DNA of 64,000 bases from Kitasatospora indigofera (GCF_014655955.1 NZ_BNBO01000002.1:62001-126000), one strand, 5' to 3'; positions 24,061 through 32,695 are shown, counted from the first letter of the stretch. Program-made: numbers and translations. Notes: generated by a model from the letters alone, not told the origin.

Positions 24061-25125
24061 TCAGGCCAGCAGGTCGGACTGCAGCAGGACGACCTGGTGG
24101 AAGGCCGGCAGCGGCACGCCCGCCGGGTTGGTCATCACGATCAGGCCCAGCACGTCGCCCGCGAGCAGGTAGCCGGCCCGGGTGGTGTCGGGCTTGCCGG
24201 CCTTCTCGTCACCGTTGTGCCGGAGCTGGGCTCCGACGCCGATCGTGGTGGGCAGGCCCTTGGCGTCCTTTTCGAGCTCCAGCTTGCCCGCGCCCTTGAG
24301 CTCGCTCGTCAGCCACAGCGAGTTGGAGACGTTGGAGGCCTCCTCGCGGGAGCCGAAGCGCAGCAGCCGGATCCGGGTCTTCGTCCCGTCGGTCGCCGTC
24401 CACTCCCGGACGACGCCGGCCCGGCAGGCGTTCGCCATCAGGTCCGACTTCAGCGTCTCCGCCTGGGCCAGTTCGGCTGCCAGGTCGTCGCAGGCCGCCC
24501 ACTGGGCCGGGGCGGGCCCGGCCGGGACGGCCGCGGGCGAGGCGGTCGCCGGGCCCGAGGCGGTGGCGGTGGCGGTGGTCGACGGCGAGGCCGCCGGTGC
24601 GGCGCTGCCGGTGGCGGCGGCCGGTTCGGTCGCCTCCTTGGGCGCGGGGAGCACCAGGCGGCGCAGGTCCGCCTCGTGGCGCAGCTCGGCGCCCGGCGCG
24701 CCCGGCGCGGGCTTGCCGGAGGGCAGCGGCGGCAGCGCCAGCACCGGGAAGGTGTAGCGGCCGTCCTTGGGCGTGGCCAGGCCGGGGATGTCGGTGCGGT
24801 CCGGGAGGGTCACCGCGTAGGCGCCGGCCGAGCCCGCGACCACCAGGACGAGCGCGGCGGCGCCGCGGCGCAGCAGTGTGCGGCGCCGGCGCCGGATGCG
24901 CTGCAGGCGCTCCTCGTCGGTCTCGGCCGGTCCGAACGGGCCGTGGGCGAAGCCGGGGGAGGCCCAGAGGTCGGCCGGCCCGGCCGGCCCCGGGGCGTCC
25001 TCCAGGACGATGGCCGTCGCGGGGGCGGCGCTCCCCCAGCCCGGGGCGGCCGGGGCGGGGGCCTGAGCGGCGGGGTTCCCCGCCGGGGTGGGCGGGTTCC
25101 CCGCCGGGGCGATGCTGTCGGTCAT
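24061..25125 (-). CDS. single-span protein with exported C-domain, tandem copy D
   Basis: A 354-aa protein: Pro/Ala-rich cytoplasmic tail (about residues 1-85), basic patch RIRRRRRTLLRR, a transmembrane helix (GAAALVLVVAGSAGAYAV, about 98-115) and an extracellular domain. That domain opens with DLRRLVLPAPKE, has a long Ser/Thr/Ala linker and then a folded part with RIRLLRFGSREEA and GDVLGLIVMTNP. It overlaps copy C by 4 bases (ATGA). It shares the DLRxL...LLRF...GD order with the other three tandem genes. The closest concept I can offer is an exported sensor or lipoprotein-like domain; no function is assigned. Confidence 0.75.
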   Translation of the reverse strand: MTDSIAPAGNPPTPAGNPAAQAPAPAAPGWGSAAPATAIVLEDAPGPAGPADLWASPGFAHGPFGPAETDEERLQRIRRRRRTLLRRGAAALVLVVAGSAGAYAVTLPDRTDIPGLATPKDGRYTFPVLALPPLPSGKPAPGAPGAELRHEADLRRLVLPAPKEATEPAAATGSAAPAASPSTTATATASGPATASPAAVPAGPAPAQWAACDDLAAELAQAETLKSDLMANACRAGVVREWTATDGTKTRIRLLRFGSREEASNVSNSLWLTSELKGAGKLELEKDAKGLPTTIGVGAQLRHNGDEKAGKPDTTRAGYLLAGDVLGLIVMTNPAGVPLPAFHQVVLLQSDLLA

Positions 25126-26156
25126 GCTGACGCTCCAGGGCTGGCGAGCCGGTCGAGCTGCGCGGTGAAGAGGCTGACGATCTTGTCCTTGGGCAGCTGA
25201 GCCACGCCCTCGACGTCCATGACGACGAGCAGGTCGCCCTCGGCGGCGGAGCACTCCAGGTAGTCGATCTGGGCGCTGGGCGGGACGGGCATCAGGTAGC
25301 AGTGCGCCTCGGGGTGGCCCGGGATCTCCGGACCGGTCCGGAACAGGCCGGTGTCGCCGGTGAAGATGGCGGTGTACTCGTTCTCCTTCTGCACCTCCTG
25401 CTGGTTGAACTGACGGAGCTTGAGGCTGGCCACCAGATCACCCGCCGAGGACTTGAAGGTCCGGACCCCGGTGCCCTTGACGTGCAGTCCGTTCCAGTAC
25501 TGCTTGACCCGCTCCCGCTTGTCGGCGGGCACGTCCTTGACGCCCTCGTCGACCTCGGCCGCCAGCTGTTCGGCGGTCAGTTCGGTGTCGTTGCCGTAGC
25601 TGCCGTAGTCGGGGCCGAGGGCGAACCCGGCCGGGACGGGCAGCAGCAGGTCGCGCAGCCCGCCGAAGTGGTTGCCGTTGGACTTGGCGCCGAAGGCGGT
25701 CGGGCTCGGCGACGGGGCCGGGGCCGGACCGACGGCCGGACCGGCGGCGGCCGGTGCGGGGTCGTCGTAGCGGACCTCGATGATGCCCACGCCGATCACC
25801 ACGCCGACCAGCGCGGCGGCCACGGTCGCGGCGGCGCCGCGCAGGATCCGGCTGCCGGTGCCGCGCGGGGCGGCCGGCGGCGTCGTGCCGAGGGGCAGCA
25901 GGCCCGGGCCGGGGTACGGCGCCTGGCCGGGGGCGGGGTGGGGACCGGCGTCCGGGAGCGCCGGGGCCCCACCGGGGTCCGGGTGCCCGGTGGCGGCCGG
26001 GGCCGGGGCCGGGGCGGCGTCCGGGCCGGGCGGGGTCGCCGGGGTGCCGGCCGGTGCTGGGTCCTGCTCGGCCAGCAGGCCGGGCGTCGGGGCCGCGTCG
26101 TTCGGCGGCGTGTCGGCCGCGTCGGACGGGACCGGGCCCACGGTGGTGTCGCTCAT
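25122..26156 (-). CDS. single-span protein with exported C-domain, tandem copy C
   Basis: A 344-aa paralogue of its neighbours: Pro/Ala-rich N-tail (about residues 1-105), a transmembrane helix (AAATVAAALVGVVIGVGII) and an extracellular domain of about 200 residues. Shared marks are GLRDLLLPVP at the domain start, the LKLRQFNQQEV strand-helix and a final TAQLDRLASP. The ATG at 26156 overlaps the stop of copy B by 4 bases, and its own stop overlaps the start of copy D. The whole group is thus translated as a coupled set. It contains two Cys in the extracellular part (AHCYLM and YLECS), which could form a disulphide. Confidence 0.75.
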   Translation of the reverse strand: MSDTTVGPVPSDAADTPPNDAAPTPGLLAEQDPAPAGTPATPPGPDAAPAPAPAATGHPDPGGAPALPDAGPHPAPGQAPYPGPGLLPLGTTPPAAPRGTGSRILRGAAATVAAALVGVVIGVGIIEVRYDDPAPAAAGPAVGPAPAPSPSPTAFGAKSNGNHFGGLRDLLLPVPAGFALGPDYGSYGNDTELTAEQLAAEVDEGVKDVPADKRERVKQYWNGLHVKGTGVRTFKSSAGDLVASLKLRQFNQQEVQKENEYTAIFTGDTGLFRTGPEIPGHPEAHCYLMPVPPSAQIDYLECSAAEGDLLVVMDVEGVAQLPKDKIVSLFTAQLDRLASPGASA

Positions 26157-27253
26157 GCCAGCCGCTCCCACTGCTTCTTGGCGAGATCCTTGAGTGCGGC
26201 GGCGTCCACCGGCTGCGGTGCGAAGACCTCGATCTCCATCACCACGGTGCCGCGCCGCGCGACGGCAGAGCCGTAGTAGTACTTCTCGGTGCTCTCGGCC
26301 CAGTTCTCGGGCTCGGACTCGACCTGGTAGCCGCCGTTGACCCCGTCGGCGAACTTGGTGGCGGCGGCGCCGTGCATGCCCCGCGCCTCGGCGAGGGCCC
26401 GGTCGGCGTCGTCCGGGCCGTACTGCAGCAGCGTCACCCGGTACCTGGTCCCGCCCTGCTTCCAGTCGACGCCCGCCGCGCGGCGGAAGCCGTCCCGGTT
26501 GAAGTCGGCGAACGTCCGCTTGGCCTCCCCGGTGCGCTCGGCCAGCTCACCGACGGTGATCCAGCTGGGGACGTCCGGGTTGTCCCCCCAGGCCTCGGTG
26601 CCGCCCGGACGCTCCAGCACCAGCTTGCGCAGGTCGCCGTCGATCGCCAGCGGCTTCGGTGCGGCCTCGGCGGCGGCCGCCGCGTCGAGCACGGCCGCCG
26701 GGTAGCTGGGCAGCGCCACCTGGAGGGGCGGCAGCGGCGTCGGCGGGCGACCCGCCTGGATCACGTACCCGGCGCCACCGCCCAGCAGCAGGCCGAGCAC
26801 CAGCGCGGAGGTCAGCAGCAGGACGGGACGCGGCCGGCGCACCCGGGCCGGCGGCGCGGTCACGTCACCGCCCGCCACCAGGACGTCCACGGCGGGCGGG
26901 CCCGCGACGGGGGCCCCGTCAGGGGCGGTGGCCGGCTCCTCGTCGGGGAGGGCGTACGCGGCGGCGGCCGTTCCCGGCGCGGCCCAGGGACTGACCGCGA
27001 CCGGCGGCGCGGGCGCAGCCACGGGTTCGGCGGGTGCCACGGGCTCAGCGGGTGCCACGGGCTCGGCGGGTTCGACAGGTTCGGTGGACTCGGTGGACTC
27101 GGTGGACTCGGTGGCGTCAGGCGCGACAGCGTCCGTCGCGACGGGAGTCGCTGAGGCGGTGGCGGACGCGGTGATGTCCGGCCGGTCGGCCGGCGGTACG
27201 GCGGCGGGGGGAGGCGCGTCGGCCGGCGACGGCTCCACGGGCTCGTTGCTCAC
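26153..27253 (-). CDS. single-span protein with exported C-domain, tandem copy B
   Basis: A 366-aa paralogue with the longest tail: about 135 residues rich in Pro, Ala and Glu with ESTESTESTE and PAEPVAPAEPVA repeats. A transmembrane helix follows (LLLTSALVLGLLLGGGAGYVI), then an extracellular domain that begins GDLRKLVLERPGG, has the RVTLLQYGPDDA strand-helix and ends AALKDLAKKQWERLA. No Cys is visible in the exported domain. It lies 40 bases after copy A and overlaps copy C. No function is known; the shared layout with A, C and D is the main evidence that it is real. Confidence 0.75.
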   Translation of the reverse strand: MSNEPVEPSPADAPPPAAVPPADRPDITASATASATPVATDAVAPDATESTESTESTEPVEPAEPVAPAEPVAPAEPVAAPAPPVAVSPWAAPGTAAAAYALPDEEPATAPDGAPVAGPPAVDVLVAGGDVTAPPARVRRPRPVLLLTSALVLGLLLGGGAGYVIQAGRPPTPLPPLQVALPSYPAAVLDAAAAAEAAPKPLAIDGDLRKLVLERPGGTEAWGDNPDVPSWITVGELAERTGEAKRTFADFNRDGFRRAAGVDWKQGGTRYRVTLLQYGPDDADRALAEARGMHGAAATKFADGVNGGYQVESEPENWAESTEKYYYGSAVARRGTVVMEIEVFAPQPVDAAALKDLAKKQWERLA

Positions 27254-27293
27254 GAGGTGGCTCCAGGAAGTGGGAGGAGAGGGAAGCGGAGGC

Positions 27294-28334
27294 TCAGCCG
27301 CCGGAGGACAGACGGTCGAGTTGACGCTTCATCACGTCACCGAGCACGGCCTTGTCGGGGTCGCCCTTCACCTCGACGGTGATCTCGAACTCCACATCGC
27401 CCTTGCTGGCGATGCCGACCATCGCGCCGGTGTAGGCCTTCTGCTCGGGCTTGAACAGGAAGCCACGAGCCCCCGGGACGCCGCTGACGTCGATGCTCTC
27501 GCTCTCCGAGAAGGTGGCGCCCTTGGCGAACTCCGCGGCGTTGCCCGCGTTCGAGAAGCGCATCAGCCGGATCCGGACATTGGCCTTTCCGTCGGCCGTC
27601 CGGTACGAGCGTTCCGCGGATTCCTTGTACCCGTACGACCCGAGGATGGACATGATGTTCTTCTGGCCCTCGTACTCCGCGGCGATGTCCTCGTCGGTCA
27701 TCTTGAAGCCGTCGGCCGGGCCGAAGGATTCGGCGCCGTCGGGAATGGGCGCGAAGAAGTAGCGGAGGTCGCCGCCGTGGGTGCTGCCGTTGACCGTGCC
27801 GTGCAGGGTGCTGCTCGGCTTGGGCGCGGGTGCGGGCGGCGTGGTGAGCGTCACCACGGGGGACGGGGACGGGGACGCCGAGGGCGACGGCGCGGCGGAC
27901 GGGGTGGCGGAGGCCGCGGCCGGGGACGGGGCCCCCTGCGCGACCGCCGTCCGGGCGTCCGGCCGGCCGACCGCCACCGTGACGGCGGCGCTGGTCGCGG
28001 TCACCGCGAGCAGCGCGAACGCGGCCAGGGCGACACCGGCCGCACGCGGCAGCCGGCGGGCGCCGGCGGACGCCTCGGGCCCCTGCGGCACCTCGGCCGG
28101 TACAGCGGCGGAGGCATCGGCGAGCGCATCGGCAGGCGCACCGGCCGGCGCACCGGGCGAGGCGGCGGGCCCGGGCCGCGGGCCGGATTCGGGCTCCGGC
28201 CGGGATGCGGCCACGGCGCCGGCCGCCGTGGACGGCGCGTCGGGCACGGGTGTCCCCTCGGGCGCGGAAGCCCCCTCGGGAACGGACGGCGGGTCGGCCG
28301 GAGCGGCCGACGGCGCGTTTTCGGGCGCGGACAA
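27294..28334 (-). CDS. single-span protein with exported C-domain, tandem copy A (first gene)
   Basis: A 346-aa protein starting with TTG at 28334 (GGGGGAA upstream); a different start is possible. The tail (about 1-115) is Pro/Ala rich, the helix is AAGVALAAFALLAVTATSAAV, and a Ser/Pro linker leads to the exported domain (about 180-346). That domain starts GGDLRYFFAPIPDG, has NVRIRLMRFSNAGNAAEF and ends VMKRQLDRLSSGG. It is the promoter-proximal copy of the set. The upstream 300 bases are AT-richer near 28430-28510 and presumably hold the promoter. The domain order recalls mycobacterial PknH-like sensor domains only loosely; this is not an assignment. Confidence 0.75.
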   Translation of the reverse strand: MSAPENAPSAAPADPPSVPEGASAPEGTPVPDAPSTAAGAVAASRPEPESGPRPGPAASPGAPAGAPADALADASAAVPAEVPQGPEASAGARRLPRAAGVALAAFALLAVTATSAAVTVAVGRPDARTAVAQGAPSPAAASATPSAAPSPSASPSPSPVVTLTTPPAPAPKPSSTLHGTVNGSTHGGDLRYFFAPIPDGAESFGPADGFKMTDEDIAAEYEGQKNIMSILGSYGYKESAERSYRTADGKANVRIRLMRFSNAGNAAEFAKGATFSESESIDVSGVPGARGFLFKPEQKAYTGAMVGIASKGDVEFEITVEVKGDPDKAVLGDVMKRQLDRLSSGG

Positions 28335-28638
28335 AGGGGTTCCCCCAGAACATGTGGAAATGGGCCGCGTGCGGGCCCACCACAGGCCACCCCCGAGGCC
28401 CCTCCAGACCGACCGCCACGCGTGTCAGCTGGAATTATGAGAGCCGCCGCTCCCCCCGCCAACAGAGTTAACCCAGACACTCCACACAATGATCAATCAA
28501 TCGGACACGCCGTGATCGAACCGCAACGAGAGATCACCGCCGTTCGTCCCGGGAGCACCCGCCGCTCCGCCGACGACGCCCGTCCGTCCCGCCGCGCGGC
28601 GGGGCGGGGCGGGGCGGACGGGCGTTCCGGTGCGGCCG

Positions 28639-29526
28639 TCAGCCCAGCTGCGCGAGACCCTCGGTGGCGATCCGTTCGAAGACCGCGGGGTCGACCGCGA
28701 AGATCGAGTCCGGGACGGGCCAGTGGACGACCAGCTCCGTGATGCCCAGCTCCCGGTACCGGCCGGCCCAGTCGACGAAGGCGTCCAGCGAGGCGAGCGG
28801 CTGCTCCGCCGTCGAGCCCTGCAGCAGCACCTTCTCCAGCGTCGCCACGTCCCGGCCCCGCGCCTCGCAGGCGGCCGCCAGCTTGGCCAGCTGCGCCTCG
28901 ATCACGGCCGGCGCCTGCTCGACCGGCACGTCCGCCGGACCGCGCGGATCGCCGTACGTCACCCAGCCCTGCCCGTGCTCGGCGGCCAGCCGCAGCCCGC
29001 GCGGGCCGGTGGCGGCCACGTAGAACGGCACCCGGGGCCGCTGCACGCACCCCGGGATGTTCCGGGCCTCGACGGCCGAGTAGTACTGGCCCTGCTCGGT
29101 GGTGGCGTCCTGGGTCAGCAGCTTGTCCAGCAGCGGCAGGAACTCGTCGAAGCGGTCCGCCCGCTCCTTGGGCGTCCAGGCCTCCTGTCCCATCACCGTC
29201 GCGTCGAAGCCCGCCCCGCCGACCCCGATGCCGACCGTCATCCGGCCGCCCGAGACGTCGTCGAGCGAGATCAGCTCCTTGGCCAGGGTCACCGGGTGCC
29301 GGAAGTTCGGCGAGGTGACGAGGGTCCCCAGGCGGATCCGCTCGGTGGCGGTCGCGGCGGCCGTCAGGGTCGGGACGGCCCCGAACCAGGGCTCGTCCCG
29401 GAACGACCGCCAGGACAGGTGGTCGTAGGTGTAGGCGGCGTGGAAGCCGAGGTCCTCGGCCCGCCGCCAGATCTTCTGCCCCTCGCTCCACCGGTGGATG
29501 GGGAGGATCACCGTGCTCAGTCGCAT
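28639..29526 (-). CDS. LLM-class (F420-dependent type) oxidoreductase
   Basis: A 295-aa TIM-barrel protein of the luciferase-like monooxygenase superfamily. Opening strand MRLSTVILPIHRWSEG, then HAAYTYDHLSW, the RIRLGTLVTSPNFRHPVTLAKE block and GRMTVGIGVGG are those of the F420-dependent branch. The cofactor is inferred from family. Translation starts at the ATG behind AAGG. The antitoxin gene starts divergently 62 bases away. Two truncated, frameshifted partial copies of its 5' end lie at 30309 and 32418. GC content is normal and the gene looks intact. Confidence 0.9.
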   Translation of the reverse strand: MRLSTVILPIHRWSEGQKIWRRAEDLGFHAAYTYDHLSWRSFRDEPWFGAVPTLTAAATATERIRLGTLVTSPNFRHPVTLAKELISLDDVSGGRMTVGIGVGGAGFDATVMGQEAWTPKERADRFDEFLPLLDKLLTQDATTEQGQYYSAVEARNIPGCVQRPRVPFYVAATGPRGLRLAAEHGQGWVTYGDPRGPADVPVEQAPAVIEAQLAKLAAACEARGRDVATLEKVLLQGSTAEQPLASLDAFVDWAGRYRELGITELVVHWPVPDSIFAVDPAVFERIATEGLAQLG

Positions 29527-29588
29527 ACCGCCGACCTTATGTGCCGAACAGCCCGCCACCCAGGTGCATACCGGAGTATGCTCCATTC

Positions 29589-29837
29589 ATGGCAGCGACC
29601 ACGCGCATCACCGTCACCCTTCCGACGGAACAGGTGGACGAACTCAGAAAGCTCACCGACAACGTCTCCGGATACGTCGCGGAGGCAGTAGCCCGCCAGA
29701 TCCGGCACCAGCTGCTCGCGGACGATCTTCGCCGCTACCAGGACGAGCAGGGTGCGTTCACCGATGAGGAACTGCTTGAGGCGCACGCCAGGATCTTCGG
29801 CTCCGCCGGGTCGGCGGGTTCGGCGAGCGCCGCGTGA
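29589..29837 (+). CDS. vapB: VapB-like antitoxin (ribbon-helix-helix type)
   Basis: An 82-aa protein with the N-terminal strand TTRITVTLPTEQVDEL followed by two helices, a CopG/RHH-like DNA-binding fold. The acidic C-terminal half (EQGAFTDEELLEAHARIFG) would bind the toxin, and the tail is a short Gly/Ser/Ala repeat. The next gene's GTG overlaps its stop (GTGA), typical for toxin-antitoxin pairs. It is divergent to the LLM gene. The family is called from fold and context, not from close recognised homologues. Confidence 0.75.
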   Translation: MAATTRITVTLPTEQVDELRKLTDNVSGYVAEAVARQIRHQLLADDLRRYQDEQGAFTDEELLEAHARIFGSAGSAGSASAA

Positions 29838-30235
29838 CCGAACGCTTCGAGACGGTCGTGTTGGACTCCGAGGGATTGTCCTCGTGGATCACACAGGACC
29901 GCGGCGTGCTGGCGATGCTTCAGGTCTTCCACGCCATGGGAGCCGACTTCGTCGTCGGCGCGAACACCATCGTGGAGGTCACGCACGCGCGCGTGAACGA
30001 GGCCCGGCTGAACCGGACGCTCTCCCGGGTCAAGGTGGAGCCGGTCACCGATCAGGCCGCCAGAGCCTCGGCCAAGCTGCTGAAGCAGGTCGGACTGCAT
30101 GGCCACAAGTACGCGATTGACGCGACCGTGGCAGAGATGGCGCTGCGGCAGCCGGGGCCGGTGGCCGTGCTCACCTCGGACATCGACGACATGGCCAAGC
30201 TCTGCGGCACCCGCGTCCGGCTCATCGCCATCTGA
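29834..30235 (+). CDS. vapC: PIN-domain (VapC-like) toxin
   Basis: A 133-aa single PIN domain. The Mg-binding acidic residues are in place: Asp11 in VVLDSEGL, Glu48 in TIVEVTHAR, Asp in YAIDATVAEMAL and TSDIDDM near the end. VapC toxins are ribonucleases, often cutting tRNA, that are blocked by VapB. The gene is translationally coupled to the antitoxin. A tRNA-like 3' fragment lies directly after its stop. Chromosomal pairs of this type are often on mobile or unstable DNA, in line with the decayed repeats that follow. Confidence 0.8.
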   Translation: MTERFETVVLDSEGLSSWITQDRGVLAMLQVFHAMGADFVVGANTIVEVTHARVNEARLNRTLSRVKVEPVTDQAARASAKLLKQVGLHGHKYAIDATVAEMALRQPGPVAVLTSDIDDMAKLCGTRVRLIAI

Positions 30236-30262
30236 GCCCGAGCGGGACTCGAACCCTCCCGA
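30236..30262 (-). other. tRNA-like 3' fragment (T-arm), possible att scar
   Basis: On the minus strand the bases read GGGAGGGTTCGAGTCCCGCTCGGGCT, which has the TTCGAGT T-loop with a flanking GGG/CCC stem and an acceptor-like tail. No D- or anticodon arm is found within the next 60 bases, so it is not a tRNA gene. Such fragments are left when elements integrate into or excise from tRNA 3' ends. One stem pair is mismatched. Confidence 0.3.
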
Positions 30263-30308
30263 TTGGCGTTCCCGCAGGTCAGCATGCGATGGGCGAACGA
30301 GGCTTGAC

Positions 30309-30514
30309 CGAGGTGACGAGGCGGATCCGCTCGGTCGCCGTGGCGGCGGCCGTCAGCGTGGGGACGGCCCCGAACCAGGGTTCGTCGCGGAAGGACCGCC
30401 AGGACAGGTGGTCGTAGGTGTAGCGGCGTGGAAGCCCAGTTCCTCGGCCCGCCGCCAGATCTTCTGCCCCTCGCTCCACCGGTGGATGGGGAGGATCACC
30501 GTGCTCAGACGCAT
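30309..30514 (-). pseudogene. partial LLM oxidoreductase copy 1 (frameshifted)
   Basis: Reads MRLSTVILPIHRWSEGQKIW like the intact gene at 28639, but one base is missing at about 30420 (GCCGCTACACC in place of GCCGCCTACACC). The frame resumes as YTYDHLSWRSFRDEPWFGAV and homology ends after about 70 codons, with a further 9-base in-frame loss (LGT) near the end. The sequence before its ATG joins straight to GGCAGCGACC, the first codons of the antitoxin gene, so the spacer between the two genes was deleted. Confidence 0.85.
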
Positions 30515-30565
30515 GGCAGCGACCCTGGCCAGGTGCGCCCGGTCGGGCGCACAGCGCGGCTGGCG

Positions 30566-31519
30566 TCAGTCCTGGGCCCGGGTGCGTCGGCGGTTCGCGT
30601 AGAGGACCGCGCCGGTGCCGAGCAGCATCAAGGCTCCGCCGGCACCGACGAGTGCACCGGAGTTGCTGCCGCCGCCGGTACTGGCCAGGGAGACGCCGGT
30701 CGGGGTGGTGCCGGTGGCGGCCGCAGAGGAGGAGGTGTGCGCCGCCGGGACGACCTGGGTGCCGGGCGTTCCGGACGGGGCAGTGCTCGGAGACCCGCTC
30801 GGAGACGCGCTCGGAGACCCGCTCGGAGACGCGCTCGGAGACGCACTCGGAGACGCACTCGGGGTGGCCGACGGCGTGTCGGTCGGGGTGCCGGTCGGGG
30901 TGCCGGTGGGGGTGCCTGTGAGGGCGGCGACCTGGAGGGTGAACGGGGCGCTCTGGGTACTGGTGTTCAGGTCGTTGTGGAGTGCGATGTTCAGGGCGGT
31001 GTTGTCGGCGGGGAGGGCGGAGCTGACCTTGACGGTGACGGTCCAGGTGTAGGTGGTGTGGGCCGGCACGTGGAAGGGGACGTAGGTCATGCTGCTGCTG
31101 GGGAGGACGTAGCCGGTGAAGGCGTTGTCGCTGCCGAAGCTCCTGGTGCCCATGCTGGCCGGCGCCGAGATCGCGGTGGCGGTGAAGTCGATCCACTCCC
31201 AGCGGTTCGGGATGGCGGCGTTCGGGGTGACGGTGACCGTGGGGTGGAAGTCCTGCTCCTGGTCGGAGTTGTTGGTGACGGTCAGCTTCAGGTCGGCACC
31301 GGCGCCGTCGCGGACCAGCGGAGCCTGTCCTGCGGCCTGCTCCAGGCCGGCGGTCAGCGGCTTCGTGTCGCTCACCACGGGGGCGGCGACCGCGACGGTG
31401 CCGCTGGGCTGGGCATCGGCGAGGGCGGTCGCCGGAACCAGGGCCGCAGTGCCGGCGACGACCACCAGGGTGGCGGCGGCGAGCAGGCGGGCACGGCGGA
31501 CGGACAGGCGCGCGGACAT
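30566..31519 (-). CDS. sortase-anchored surface protein with LAXTG motif
   Basis: A 317-aa secreted protein. A signal peptide (about residues 1-34, ending ALA) precedes a beta-rich domain (about 45-205) of unknown family. A Thr/Pro/Ser-rich repeat follows (about 205-250; GTPT and SASPSGSP units). The C-terminus has LASTG, a hydrophobic helix (GALVGAGGALMLLGTGAVLY) and RRRTR: a class E LAXTG cell-wall sorting signal. The repeat is also visible in DNA as CTCGGAGAC units at about 30785-30870. The start is the ATG at 31519 behind GGGGGG. No sortase gene is nearby. It is likely to be a developmentally expressed surface protein, but this is inference. Confidence 0.88.
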   Translation of the reverse strand: MSARLSVRRARLLAAATLVVVAGTAALVPATALADAQPSGTVAVAAPVVSDTKPLTAGLEQAAGQAPLVRDGAGADLKLTVTNNSDQEQDFHPTVTVTPNAAIPNRWEWIDFTATAISAPASMGTRSFGSDNAFTGYVLPSSSMTYVPFHVPAHTTYTWTVTVKVSSALPADNTALNIALHNDLNTSTQSAPFTLQVAALTGTPTGTPTGTPTDTPSATPSASPSASPSASPSGSPSASPSGSPSTAPSGTPGTQVVPAAHTSSSAAATGTTPTGVSLASTGGGSNSGALVGAGGALMLLGTGAVLYANRRRTRAQD

Positions 31520-32417
31520 GGTTGGGATCCCCCCGAGGAAATACCTGGCGTGAACTGGAAGGTGGTGGTCGCTCGGCCACCTCCAGTAGGTCCGGTGGCT
31601 GCGATGTGAAAATCTTGTCAGGTATATGGTTTACACATCACGATGAAACTATCACCGGTGTGCAACTACCTACCAGGCCTGTTGGGGATCCCCGGAAATC
31701 GGCCTTGGTTCACAGGCGCTCGTTCACCCGGTCCTCCAGCGCCCTGACGATCCGGTGCTCGTTCGAAGCCCGCCCCCGCGCTCTTCGACCGAGTGGTGCC
31801 GACGCTCCGAACCCGTGACCGTTGAGCACAGGCGCCACTTCCACGCCGACTCCACCTGTCGGCGATTTGGCTGCTCTCCCTTTGAAGTTGCAGGTCGGCC
31901 GGTGACGGGTGACGAGGATCGAGTGAGGGGGCCGCGCAGCTGACGGTGTTGTGCCGTGAACTCCACTGCTGAGCAAGTGAATTCACGACCGGTGTACTGG
32001 TGGATCCCGGTGGAAGATCGCCGGACCGCCGGGGCGACGGGTTGGGTTCCACAGGCGGCCCGGCGGTAGCTGTCCGGTCGCCGCCCTACCGGAGGACCGC
32101 GTGGGCCTGTGGGCTCTGGAGCTTTTCCCGGAGCCCGTACAGGGCGGCTCGATCCACCCAGCGGCAGCGTTCTACGGGGCGTTGGACGGACGGGATCGTC
32201 GTGGCTGGCTCGCTGCGCGTGCCGATTGCCGCTTCAAGGGAGGGCGACATCGTTGGTGCCGAGCATCCTCGGGCGCTCGCAGCGAGAGCCCGAATCGGCT
32301 ACGCGGTACAACGGCTGTCCGAGATCGAACGCCGGATCCGGTGGTGACAGGGCGGCAACTGGCCAGCGGTGATCGCGTTTCCGCAGGTCAGCACGTGATG
32401 GGTGAAAAAGGATGGAC
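31520..32417. other. gene-poor region with AT-rich island
   Basis: About 900 bases with no frame I can support. At 31590-31670 the base composition falls sharply (TATATGG, TTTACACATC, ATCTTG), suggesting a promoter for the surface protein or foreign DNA. From 31700 to 32350 short frames are open on both strands but none shows consistent codon use or a known motif. 32375-32406 repeats the sequence at 30266-30297 (GTTTCCGCAGGTCAGCA-type). I read the region as decayed DNA. Confidence 0.55.
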
Positions 32418-32632
32418 CGAGGTCACCAGGGTGCCGAGGCAGATCCGCCCGGTGGCGGTCGCGGCGGCCGTCAGGGTCGGGACGGCCCCGAACCACGGCT
32501 CGTCCCGGAACGACCGCCAGGACAGGTGGTCGTAGGTGTAGCGGCGTGGAAGCCCAGTTCCTCGGCCCGCCGCCGGATCTTCTGCCCCTCGCTCCACCGG
32601 TGGACGGGGAGGACCGCCGTGCTCAGTCGCAT
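32418..32632 (-). pseudogene. partial LLM oxidoreductase copy 2 (same frameshift)
   Basis: Second truncated copy of the first ~70 codons of the LLM gene at 28639. It has the same single-base loss as copy 1 (GCCGCTACACC), but keeps the LGTLVTS codons that copy 1 lost. It shares with copy 1 the same abrupt end and the same flank GCAGGTCAGCA, so both descend from one already broken copy. The intergenic spacer before its ATG is kept and leads into a decayed antitoxin start. Confidence 0.85.
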
Positions 32633-32695
32633 GCCCCTCGACCTCATGTCCCGAGCAGCCTGCCGCTGAGGTGCGTACCGGAGCATGCTCTGCTC

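Noticed and set aside
30236-30262. Complete tRNA gene
   Set aside because: Only a T-arm-like part is present; D-arm, anticodon arm and matching acceptor strand are not found.
30785-30870. CRISPR-like short repeats
   Set aside because: The units are in frame and encode the Ser/Pro stalk of the surface protein; no unique spacers or cas genes.
31710-31976. Transposase fragment in the decayed zone
   Set aside because: The translation has no catalytic motif or terminal inverted repeats that I can recognise.
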